From: JAEUPI01 sp963814435
GTDB taxonomy: Bacteria; Pseudomonadota; Gammaproteobacteria; Burkholderiales; Burkholderiaceae_C
Reading direction: 5' to 3'
Assembly (NCBI GenBank): GCA_963814435.1
Contig: CAWFCV010000010.1
Coordinates: forward strand, 124,001-188,000
DNA length: 64,000 bases
Positions 1 through 8,744 of the stretch are shown piece by piece (position 1 is the stretch's first letter; the number at the start of each line of letters is the position of its first letter). The position numbers and the translations under genes were made by a program. Below the pieces are notes generated by a model, which worked only from the letters and a program-made list of their open reading frames with translations, was not told the origin of the DNA and made no database searches.

Positions 1-75
1 CGAGCCGCCATCGCGCCAGGGCGATGCCCGGCGGACGTGATCGGGCGCTCGGCGGCCGTCGGACAATCGACCCCG

Positions 76-477
76 ATGAGCGATTCGATCCGGCTGGACA
101 AGTGGCTGTGGGCCGCGCGCTTCTTCAAGACGCGCAGCCTGGCCAGCGAGGCGATCGCGCTCGGGCGGGTGTCGGTCAACGGCGCCCCGGCCAAGGCGTC
201 GCGCGAGGTGCGCGCCGGCGACCGCATCGGCGTGCGCCGGGTGGGGTTGACGCAGTGGGTCGAGGTGCGTGCGGTCTCGGCGCAGCGCGGCCCCGCCAGC
301 GTGGCACAGACGCTGTACCAGGAAACGCCCGAGAGCCTCGCCGAGCGCGAACGCCAGGCACGGCAGCGGCGCGAGGCACCGGAGCCTGCAGCCGCGTTGA
401 ACCAGGGACGGCCCACCAAGCGCGACCGGCGCGACCTCGCCGACTGGCAACGCTGGAGCGCCAGCACGGACGATTGA
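76..477 (+). CDS. hslR: Hsp15-like S4-domain RNA-binding protein
   Basis: A 133-residue protein with an S4 RNA-binding fold in roughly residues 5-65 (starts MSDSIRLDKWLW, then a KTRSLASEAI helix and a GRVSVNG turn), followed by a charged tail rich in Arg, Glu and Lys. Family knowledge: Hsp15 binds the free 50S subunit carrying a stalled nascent chain and helps recycle it after heat shock. The start at 76 fits the conserved N-terminus; an in-frame ATG at 37 would add 13 residues unlike the family. It lies just upstream of grpE-dnaK-dnaJ on the same strand, which suits a heat-shock role, although grpE has its own promoter-like sequence. The first 75 bases of the window hold no recognisable gene. 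Confidence 0.85.
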   Translation: MSDSIRLDKWLWAARFFKTRSLASEAIALGRVSVNGAPAKASREVRAGDRIGVRRVGLTQWVEVRAVSAQRGPASVAQTLYQETPESLAERERQARQRREAPEPAAALNQGRPTKRDRRDLADWQRWSASTDD

Positions 478-489
478 TCGTCTTGGGCC

Positions 490-516
490 CTTGAAAAGCC
501 CGCCTGCGCCCCAAGT
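490..516 (+). promoter_or_regulatory. Sigma-32 (RpoH) heat-shock promoter of grpE
   Basis: CTTGAA at 490-495 and CCCCAAGT at 509-516 are separated by 13 bases. This closely matches the proteobacterial RpoH consensus CTTGAAA-N(11-16)-CCCCATNT. Transcription would start about 20-25 bases before the grpE ATG at 547. No CIRCE (HrcA) inverted repeat is visible. Confidence 0.65.
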
Positions 517-546
517 TCGTCGCCAGACAGCCTGATTCCAATTGCC

Positions 547-1089
547 ATGAGCGCCAATCAAAACATGCCCCAAGACGACGCTGCGTTGCAGCCCAACGGC
601 GACGCCGCCAGCCCTGGAGTGGCGGCCCCGCCCGGGCCCGAGCAGCAGTTGGCCGAACTGCAGGCCAAGCACTCCGAGATGTCCGACGCCTTCCTGCGGG
701 CGAAGGCGGAGGTCGAGAACACGCGCCGCCGCGCCGATGAAGAACTGGCCAAGGCGCGAAAGTACGCGCTGGAGTCGTTTGCCGAGGGCCTGCTGCCGGT
801 GCGCGACAGCCTCGAAGCGGCCATCGGCATTCCCAATGCCACGTCGGAGCAACTGCTCGAGGGCACGCACGCCACGCTGCGGCTGCTGTCGCAGGCCTTG
901 GAGCGCAACCGGGTGATCGAGCTGAACCCGCCCGCAGGCACCAAGTTCGATCCGCACCAGCACCAGGCGATTTCGATGGTGCCGGCCGAACAGGACGCGA
1001 ACACGATCGTGGCGGTGCTGCAGAAGGGCTACCTGATCGCCGACCGCGTGCTGCGCCCGGCATTGGTCACGGTTGCGGCGTCGAAATGA
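547..1089 (+). CDS. grpE: GrpE nucleotide exchange factor
   Basis: A 180-residue GrpE, the exchange factor that releases ADP from DnaK. The order is normal: a disordered acidic N-terminus, a long helix about residues 35-100 (contains AKAEVENTRRRADEE), and a beta-rich head with the conserved FDPHQHQAISMV and a KGYLIADRVLRPA C-terminus typical of the family. The length is ordinary. It is followed 87 bases later by dnaK on the same strand. A heat-shock-type promoter lies just upstream, so it is probably induced by unfolded protein through RpoH. Confidence 0.96.
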   Translation: MSANQNMPQDDAALQPNGDAASPGVAAPPGPEQQLAELQAKHSEMSDAFLRAKAEVENTRRRADEELAKARKYALESFAEGLLPVRDSLEAAIGIPNATSEQLLEGTHATLRLLSQALERNRVIELNPPAGTKFDPHQHQAISMVPAEQDANTIVAVLQKGYLIADRVLRPALVTVAASK

Positions 1090-1110
1090 CCGCGGCCCGC
1101 CGCCGCCGCC

Positions 1111-1138
1111 CTTGAATCACCACAGCTTATCCACATCT
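1111..1138 (+). promoter_or_regulatory. Possible second sigma-32 promoter, before dnaK
   Basis: CTTGAA at 1111-1116 and CCACATCT at 1131-1138 with a 14-base spacer. The -35 half is perfect and the -10 half is a weaker match (CCACAT against CCCCAT). It would start dnaK transcription about 30 bases before the ATG at 1177. A good ribosome-binding site (AGGAG, 1162-1166) precedes that ATG. Confidence 0.4.
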
Positions 1139-1176
1139 CCTCCACATCCTTTTCCAAGACTCAGGAGCAACACAAC

Positions 1177-3131
<1,955 letters not shown>

Positions 3132-3165
3132 TCCGGCCGGCGCGACGACAAGTCGCCCGGTGACA

Positions 3166-3216
3166 TTCGCCGCGTCGCGGGGTGTGCGCTCAAAGGCAAC
3201 ACCCCGGCGCGGCGAA
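3166..3216 (+). other. Long hairpin between dnaK and dnaJ
   Basis: TTCGCCGCG (3166-3174) pairs with CGCGGCGAA (3208-3216), and CGGGGTGT (3178-3185) pairs with ACACCCCG (3199-3206). That is 17 base pairs with a small internal bulge (3 bases against 1) and a 13-base loop. There is no T-run after it, so it is not a classical terminator. It could damp read-through or stabilise the dnaK message, setting the DnaK:DnaJ ratio. The structure is seen in the sequence; the role is inferred. Confidence 0.7.
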
Positions 3217-3244
3217 ACCCTTTCAGAACCGTTCGGATACCTGC

Positions 3245-4403
3245 ATGGCAAAGCGCGACTACTACGAAATCCTCGGCGTGGCGAAGAACGCCTCGGAGGA
3301 GGACATCAAGAAGGCCTATCGCAAGCTGGCCATGAAGCATCACCCTGATCGCAATCAGGGCGACGATGCCAAGAAGTCCGAGGAGAAGTTCAAGGAGGCG
3401 AAGGAGGCCTACGAGATGCTCTCCGAGCGCGCGAGAAGCGTGCAGCCTACGACCAGTACGGCCACGCCGGCATCGACCCGAACATGGCGGGCGGCTTCCG
3501 CGGCGGCGCCGGGGCCGAAGGCTTCGGTGGCTTCGCCGAGGCCTTCGGCGACATCTTCGGCGACATCTTCGGTGGCGCCGGTGGTGCGCGCCGCGGCGGC
3601 GCGGCGGGCCAGCAGGTCTACCGCGGCTCCGACCTGTCGTACGCGATGGAGATCACGCCTCGAGGAGGCCGCGCACGGCAAGGACACGCAGATCCGCATT
3701 CCGAGCTGGGAGACACTGCGACACCTGCCACGGCAGCGGCGCCAAGCCCGGCACCAGCGCCAAGACCTGCACCACCTGCAACGGCAGCGGCACGGTGCAC
3801 CTGCGCCAGGGCTTCTTCAGCATCCAGCAGACCTGCCCGCACTGCCACGGCAGCGGCAAGATCATTCCGGAGCCCTGCCCGGCGTGCAATGGTGCGGGCA
3901 AGATCAAGCGCCAGAAGACGCTGGAGGTGAAGATCCCCGCCGGCATCAACGAAGGCATGCGCATCCGCTCCGCCGGCAACGGCGAGCCGGGCACCAACGG
4001 CGGCCCGGCGGGCGACCTGTACATCGAGATCCGCATCAAGCAGCACGAGATCTTCGAGCGCGACGGCGACGACCTGCATTGCACCGTGCCGGTGACGATG
4101 ACGCTGGCCGCCCTGGGCGGCGGCATCGAGGTGCCCACCCTGTCGGGCAAGGCCGAGATCGATCTGCCCGAAGGTACCCAGCACGGCAAGACGTTCCGCC
4201 TGCGCGGCAAGGGCATCAAGGGCATTCGCTCGAGCTATCCCGGCGACCTGTATTGCCACGTGACGGTGGAAACGCCGGTCAAGCTCACCGAGCACCAGCG
4301 CAAGCTGATGCGCGAACTCGACGAGTCGTTCCGCAAGGGCGGCGACCGGCATTCGCCGAACGCCAAGAGCTGGGGCGACCGGGTCAAGGATCTTTTCAAG
4401 TAG
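3245..4403 (+). CDS. dnaJ: Co-chaperone DnaJ (Hsp40), three frameshifts
   Basis: Class I Hsp40, which delivers substrates to DnaK and stimulates its ATPase. The J domain starts AKRDYYEILGV and carries the HPD motif (KHHPDRN). A Gly/Phe-rich linker follows. Then come four zinc-binding repeats (CDTCHGSG, CTTCNGSG, CPHCHGSG, CPACNGAG) and the C-terminal peptide-binding domains ending WGDRVKDLFK. These pieces sit in three frames: frame from 3245, then a one-base loss near 3426, a one-base gain near 3659 and another near 3716. Corrected, the product is 385 residues, normal for the family. Such breaks in an essential-type chaperone point to sequence errors. Confidence 0.93.
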
Positions 4404-4404
4404 A

Positions 4405-4423
4405 GGCCGGCGTTTGCCCGGCC
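4405..4423. terminator. Short GC hairpin between convergent genes
   Basis: GGCCGG (4405-4410) and CCGGCC (4418-4423) flank a 7-base loop in the 26-base gap between the ends of dnaJ and the convergent radical SAM gene. There is no T-run on either strand, so this is at best a weak bidirectional stop. Confidence 0.3.
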
Positions 4424-4429
4424 GCGCGC

Positions 4430-5558
4430 TCAGAACAGCGCAGCCTGGCCCGGCTGTGACGAAGGACGCCGGAACTGCGTGAGGTCGAGCTCGACCCGCT
4501 CGCGGTTCAGGCCCAGACGCGCGACGGCCTTGTCGAAACGCTGTCGAATCAATTGTGCCCAGACGCCGGTGCCCGTCATGCGGGTGCCGAACCGCGCATC
4601 GTTGTCGCGTCCCCCGCGCATCTCGCGCACGCGCGCCATCACGCGCGCCGCACGATCCGGAAAATGCTGCTGCAGCCATTGCTGGAACAGCGGGCTCACC
4701 TCCCACGGCAGGCGCAACACGATGCTGAAGGCACAGCGGGCTCCGGCATCCCGCGCGGCCTCGAGGATGCGTTCGAGCTCGTGCAGGTTGAGGAACGGAA
4801 TCACCGGCGACACGCTCACGCCCACCGGCACACCGGCCCTGGCCAGTGCCGCGATCGTATCGAGCCGGCGCTGCGGCGACGCTGCGCGCGGCTCCATCAC
4901 CCTGCGCCAGCTGCGGGTCGAGCGTGGTGATCGACACGTACACGGCGGCCAGACGGCGCGCCGCCATCGGCGCGATCAGATCCAGGTCGCGCTCGACGCC
5001 GGCAGACTTGGTGATCAGCGAGAACGCGTGCGAACACTCGCTCATCACCTCGATGATCGACCGCGTGATGCGCAGCCGCCGCTCGACGGGTTGGTAGGCA
5101 TCGGTGGCAGAGCCGATGTTCAGCGACATCGGCACATAGCTGCTGCGTGCGAAAGTTTCGCGCAGCCGCTGCGCCGCGTTGACCTTGGCGACGATCTTGG
5201 TCTCGAAATCGACGCCGGGCGACAGGTTGAGGTAGCTGTGGGTCGGCCTCGCGTAGCAATAGATGCAGCCGTGCTCGCAGCCGCGGTAGGGGTTGATCGA
5301 CAGGTCGAAGCCGATGTCCGGCGAGTCGTTGCCGGCCAGGATGGACTTGACCTGCTCCTCGAGCACTTGCGTCTGCGGCGGCAGTTGCTCTTCGCGTGCG
5401 GCCTGCTCCAGCGTGCCCCAGCCGTCGTCGAACGCCTCGGCGTGTTCGCGGCTGAATCGGTGCTCGAGTGCCCAGACGGTGCCGCGCCCCTTGATCGGCG
5501 CGTAGATCAGCGTCGCGGGCTTGGCCTGCGCGGGTTCGGCAGCGGGACGCAGCGACAT
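4430..5558 (-). CDS. PA0069-family radical SAM protein, SOS-controlled
   Basis: Radical SAM enzyme of the PA0069/Rv2578c family, distantly related to spore photoproduct lyase. The [4Fe-4S] motif is CEHGCIYCYA, about residues 94-103. An N-terminal segment (IYAPIKGRGTVWALEHRF) and a C-terminal LTQFRRPSSQPGQ tail fit the family; no substrate has been established for it, as far as I know. One extra base near 4903 splits the gene; removing it gives 375 residues. A LexA box begins one base upstream of the ATG at 5558, so the gene is very probably SOS-induced. No Shine-Dalgarno is visible and a -10-like TATAAA ends 8 bases before the ATG, so the message may be leaderless. It converges on dnaJ. Confidence 0.85.
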
Positions 5559-5559
5559 A

Positions 5560-5575
5560 CTGTTAATTTATACAG
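5560..5575 (-). promoter_or_regulatory. LexA (SOS) operator
   Basis: CTGTTAATTTATACAG fits the LexA consensus CTGT-N8-ACAG exactly in both half sites, in an AT-rich patch that stands out from the GC-rich surroundings. It overlaps the likely -10 element of the radical SAM gene on the minus strand (TATAAA, 5571-5566), where LexA binding would block RNA polymerase. The gene's ATG is at 5558. The downstream dnaB gene runs in the same direction and ends at about 5613 or 5590, so the operator cannot control it. Confidence 0.85.
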
Positions 5576-5589
5576 TATATTGCGCGCCG

Positions 5590-7018
5590 TCAAGCGACCA
5601 CGCGACGAAAGCTCAGTAATCGCTGGGTTCGCCCGGCCGCCATGTTGTCGAACCGGGTCAGCGGCTTCAGGAAGGTCAGCTTCAGCGTGCCCACCGGTCC
5701 GTTGCGCTGCTTGCCGATGATGATCTCGGCCACGCCCGGCTCCTTGGATTCCTTGTTGTAGTAGTCGTCGCGGTAGATGAACATGATGACATCGGCATCC
5801 TGCTCGATCGCGCCGGACTCGCGCAGATCGCTCATCATCGGCCGCTTGTCGTTGCGCGTCTCGACGCTGCGGTTCAGCTGCGACAGCGCGATCACCGGGC
5901 ACTGCAGCTCCTTGGCCAGCGCCTTCAGGCCGCGCGAGATCTCGCCGAGTTCGGTGGCACGGTTTTCGTCGCTGCCGCTGCTGCCGCTCATCAGCTGCAG
6001 GTAGTCGACCACGATCAGGCCCAGCGTGCCACCGAACTGCCGCGCCATGCGCCGGGCGCGGGCGCGCAGCTCGGCCGGATTGAGCGCGGCGGTCTCGTCG
6101 ATGAACATGCTCACCTTGCCGAGCTTGTCCACCGCTTCGGTCAGGCGGGTCCACTCGTCGTCGCGCAGGGCGCCCGGTGCGCAGGTGCTGCTGGTCGATG
6201 CGCCCGAGCGAGCCGACCATGCGCACCGCCAGTTGCGACGCCCCCATCTCCATCGAGAACACCAGCACCGGCAGCTCTTCGTGCACCGCCACGTGCTCGG
6301 CGATGTTCAGCGCGAACGCCGTCTTGCCCATCGACGGGCGCGCCGCCAGCACGATCAGATCGCCTTTCTGCAGGCCTGCGGTGTAGCGGTCGAGGTCGTA
6401 GAAACCGGTGCGCACGCCGGTGACTTCCTCGGCGCCGTTCTCGTGCAACTCGGTCACGCGGTCGATCAGTTCGACCACCAGCTTGTCGATGCCGACGAAG
6501 CCCTGCCGGTTGCGCGAGCCCTCCTCGCCGATCTTGAAGATGCGGCCCTCGGCCTCGTCGAGGATCTGCGACACCGGTCGACCCTGCGTGTTGAACGCCT
6601 GCGTGGCGATTTCGTCGCTGGCGCCGATCAGCTTGCGCAGGATGGCGCGTTCACGCACGATCTCGGCATAGCGCCGCAGATTGGCCGCGCTGGGCACGCT
6701 CTGCGCCAACGAGTTGAGGTAGCTCAGGCCCCCGCACTCCTCCGCCCGCCCCAGGCTCTGCAGGTGCTCGAACACGGTGACCACATCGGCCGGCCGGTTG
6801 GCGCCGACCAGCGCGCTGATGGCCGAGTAGATGTGCCGGTGCTCGAACCGATAGAAGTCGCTTTCGGTCAGCAGGTCGCCCGCGCGATCCCAGGCCAGGT
6901 TGTCGAGCAACAGACCGCCGAGCACGCTCTGCTCGGCCTCGACCGAATGTGGCGGCACGCGCAGACGTGACACCTCGTCGTCGGCAGGACTTGCGCTGGA
7001 TCTGAAGACGGCTGACAT
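5590..7018 (-). CDS. dnaB: Replicative DNA helicase DnaB, frameshifted
   Basis: Hexameric replicative helicase. N-terminal DnaG/DnaC-interaction domain (PPHSVEAEQSVLGGLLLDN), linker, and a RecA-like domain with Walker A ARPSMGKTAFALNIAEH and the IVVDYLQLMSG Walker B region. An extra G near 6173 breaks the frame after DQQHLRTG. The conserved sequence resumes at TEAVDKLGKVSMFIDE. The last residues in the open frame to 5590 are odd; a further extra G in GGG near 5632 would instead give AAGEPSDY with a stop at 5613, for a 467-residue protein. The start at 7018 has a -10-like TATCAT seven bases upstream and no ribosome-binding site. Confidence 0.94.
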
Positions 7019-7025
7019 GGCGCCG

Positions 7026-7031
7026 ATGATA
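7026..7031 (-). promoter_or_regulatory. Possible -10 element of dnaB (leaderless)
   Basis: On the minus strand TATCAT ends exactly seven bases before the dnaB ATG at 7018, the usual distance from a -10 hexamer to the transcription start. I see no good -35 and no Shine-Dalgarno. If real, the dnaB mRNA begins at or beside its AUG. Confidence 0.35.
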
Positions 7032-7090
7032 AGTCGCCGGCAGCGGCGTGCCTGTGGGCAGACCTGTGGAGATCCGGGGGGCAGCCGCTG

Positions 7091-7121
7091 CAAAACAAAA
7101 GGGCCGGCGTATTGCCGACCC
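7091..7121 (-). terminator. Rho-independent terminator after rplI
   Basis: On the minus strand GGGTCGGC-(5 bases)-GCCGGCCC forms an 8-bp stem (one G-U pair) followed directly by TTTTGTTTTG. It lies 28 bases after the rplI stop and ends the rpsF-priB-rpsR-rplI operon before dnaB. Confidence 0.88.
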
Positions 7122-7148
7122 TGCGGGGCACAACCAGCGCGCAGCTGC

Positions 7149-7601
7149 CTATTCGGCTTCTGCCACCACGCTGATCTGGATGTCGACCACCACGTCGCTG
7201 TGCGCGGCCACCGAGACGGTGTGCTCGCCGACGGTCTTCAACGGCCCATTGGGCAGCCGGATCTGCGACTTCTGGATCTCGAAGCCCAGTTTCTTCAGCC
7301 CTTCGGCGATGTCGAAATTGGTCACCGAGCCGAACAACCGCCCATCGACGCCGGCCTTCTGCGCGACGGTGACCGTCTTGCCGGCCAGGCGCTCGCCGAC
7401 GGATTGCGCGGCGGTCAAACGGTCGGCGGCGGCCTTCTCGAGATCGGCACGGCGCGCCTCGAATTCCTTGATCGCAGCCTCGGTCGCGCGGCGCGCGCGC
7501 TTCGAGGGGATCAGGTAGTTGCGGGCAAAGCCGTCCTTGACCTTGACCACGTCACCCAGGTTGCCCAGGTTGACGATCTTCTCCAGCAGGATCACTTGCA
7601 T
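7149..7601 (-). CDS. rplI: 50S ribosomal protein L9
   Basis: 150 residues, full length. N-terminal RNA-binding domain (MQVILLEKIVNLGNLGDVV, then DGFARNYLIP), a long connecting helix rich in Ala and Glu, and the C-terminal domain (GVDGRLFGSVTNFDIAEGL). It binds domain V of 23S rRNA. It is last in the rpsF-priB-rpsR-rplI operon, 12 bases after rpsR, and is followed by a strong terminator. Confidence 0.98.
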   Translation of the reverse strand: MQVILLEKIVNLGNLGDVVKVKDGFARNYLIPSKRARRATEAAIKEFEARRADLEKAAADRLTAAQSVGERLAGKTVTVAQKAGVDGRLFGSVTNFDIAEGLKKLGFEIQKSQIRLPNGPLKTVGEHTVSVAAHSDVVVDIQISVVAEAE

Positions 7602-7613
7602 GGCCGTGGCCCC

Positions 7614-7904
7614 TTAGACGCGGTGATGATCGCTGAACGGGATCAGCGCCAGGAAACGCGCACGCTTGATCGCGGTGGTCAGCTGGCGCTGATAGAAGGC
7701 GCGGGTGCCGGTCAGGCGGGCGGGCGTGATCTTGCCGTTCTCGCCGATGAAGTCGCGCAGCACGTCGACATCCTTGTAGTCGATCTCCTCGACACCGGCC
7801 ACCGTGAAGCGGCAGAAGCGCTTGCGCCTGAACAGCAGCGATTGCTGGTTGCGCTTGGGCTTGCGGTCCTTCGAAAACTTACCTTTACCTCGTGGCGGTG
7901 GCAT
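7614..7904 (-). CDS. rpsR: 30S ribosomal protein S18
   Basis: 96 residues with the conserved RKRFCRFTVAGVEEIDYKD and the basic tail RQLTTAIKRARFLALIPF. S18 pairs with S6 on the platform of the 30S subunit. It carries a longer basic N-terminus (about 15 residues) than E. coli S18, common in betaproteobacteria. Third gene of the operon. Confidence 0.97.
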   Translation of the reverse strand: MPPPRGKGKFSKDRKPKRNQQSLLFRRKRFCRFTVAGVEEIDYKDVDVLRDFIGENGKITPARLTGTRAFYQRQLTTAIKRARFLALIPFSDHHRV

Positions 7905-7955
7905 GGTCGTCCTCTTTCAATCGGTTGGAGACACTCGGTCTCGTTGAATTCCTGA

Positions 7956-8237
7956 TCAGTTCAGCGATGTGATGTGGAACAGCACGCCGCGTCCGTTTCG
8001 CGCGTTGGTCAGAAAGCCGGCAAAGGTGGCCGGTGTACCGAGGGACAGCGCGCCGACCGGTGCGGTGATCGCGCCGATCGCCAGCGCCTTGATCTCCATC
8101 GATACGCGGCGCATTTGCCCGTCCTCCGACAGATCCGACTCGTGCAGCAACTTCAGCTCGAGCACCGGAACCCCGGCCGGTGTGGATCGCCGCGCGCCGC
8201 GTTCGACCAGCGTGGCCGACAGCACCAGGCGGTTCAT
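7956..8237 (-). CDS. priB: Primosomal replication protein PriB
   Basis: A 93-residue single-stranded-DNA-binding OB-fold protein that helps PriA reload DnaB at collapsed forks. The start MNRLVLSATLVERG and the GFLTNARNGRGVLFHITSL end match the family. The position between rpsF and rpsR is the classic location. 51 bases separate it from rpsR. Confidence 0.93.
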   Translation of the reverse strand: MNRLVLSATLVERGARRSTPAGVPVLELKLLHESDLSEDGQMRRVSMEIKALAIGAITAPVGALSLGTPATFAGFLTNARNGRGVLFHITSLN

Positions 8238-8274
8238 CGGCAGGCATGGCGTTCGGGCACGCCGCCGTCGCGCC

Positions 8275-8637
8275 TCAGCTGCTGACCTCCTGCGCGGCCT
8301 TGCGGGCTTCTTCCTTCTCGACGGCCTTCATCATGATCGACGGGATGGTCTCGGCCTTCGACTTGGCCACCGTCAGGTGGCGCAACACCGCGTCGTTGAA
8401 TCGGAAGCCCGATTCCAGCTCGGTCAGCACAGGCTGCTCGCATTCGATGTTCAGGCACAGGTAGTGCGCCTTGGCGAGCTTCTGGATCATGTAGGCCAGC
8501 TGGCGCCGGCCCCAGTCCTCGACCCGATGCACTTTGCCACCACCCGCGGTGACCAGTGCCTTGTAGCGTTCCAGCATGGCCGGAACCTGCTCGCTTTGAT
8601 CCGGGTGGATCAGGAGCACGATCTCATAGTGACGCAT
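8275..8637 (-). CDS. rpsF: 30S ribosomal protein S6
   Basis: 120 residues starting MRHYEIVLLIHPDQSEQV, with DWGRRQLAYMIQK and a variable charged tail. The ATG at 8637 is preceded by AAGGAG, a good ribosome-binding site; the same frame is open far upstream without homology. S6 binds 16S rRNA together with S18, encoded two genes downstream. First gene of the operon. Confidence 0.98.
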   Translation of the reverse strand: MRHYEIVLLIHPDQSEQVPAMLERYKALVTAGGGKVHRVEDWGRRQLAYMIQKLAKAHYLCLNIECEQPVLTELESGFRFNDAVLRHLTVAKSKAETIPSIMMKAVEKEEARKAAQEVSS

Positions 8638-8667
8638 GAAGACTCCTTGTGGTTTCCAGACTTGGAA

Positions 8668-8699
8668 GCCGCCCCACGGCGTCGACAGTTGGGTGCGGC
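8668..8699 (-). promoter_or_regulatory. Hairpin in rpsF leader, candidate S6:S18 site
   Basis: On the minus strand GCCGC-A-CCC (8699-8691) pairs with GGG-GCGGC (8675-8668) around a 15-base loop that contains CCG (in GACGCCGT). It lies about 30 bases before the rpsF start. Family knowledge: in many bacteria the S6:S18 complex represses its own mRNA by binding a leader hairpin with an exposed CCG. The hairpin is seen; the function is inferred. Confidence 0.45.
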
Positions 8700-8714
8700 A
8701 AGGGAAAGCTGGTG

Positions 8715-8744
8715 AGTATAGCCCAGGCTTTCCAGTCGTCTTCA
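8715..8744 (-). promoter_or_regulatory. Likely promoter of the rpsF operon
   Basis: On the minus strand a TATACT -10 (8720-8715) lies 78 bases before the rpsF ATG. A weak -35 (TGAAGA, 8744-8739) sits 18 bases upstream and overlaps the end of ppsA. Transcription would start near 8708, giving a leader of about 70 bases that contains the hairpin at 8668-8699. Confidence 0.45.

Noticed and set aside
24..494. A second plus-strand open frame over the Hsp15 gene, and a minus-strand frame at 176-1063
   Set aside because: Both are Arg/Gly/Ala-rich shadows of Hsp15 and grpE without recognisable motifs.
3618..5558. A single 646-residue minus-strand open frame overlapping dnaJ
   Set aside because: Only its first part is radical SAM sequence; the rest is the antisense of dnaJ reached by a frameshift near 4903.
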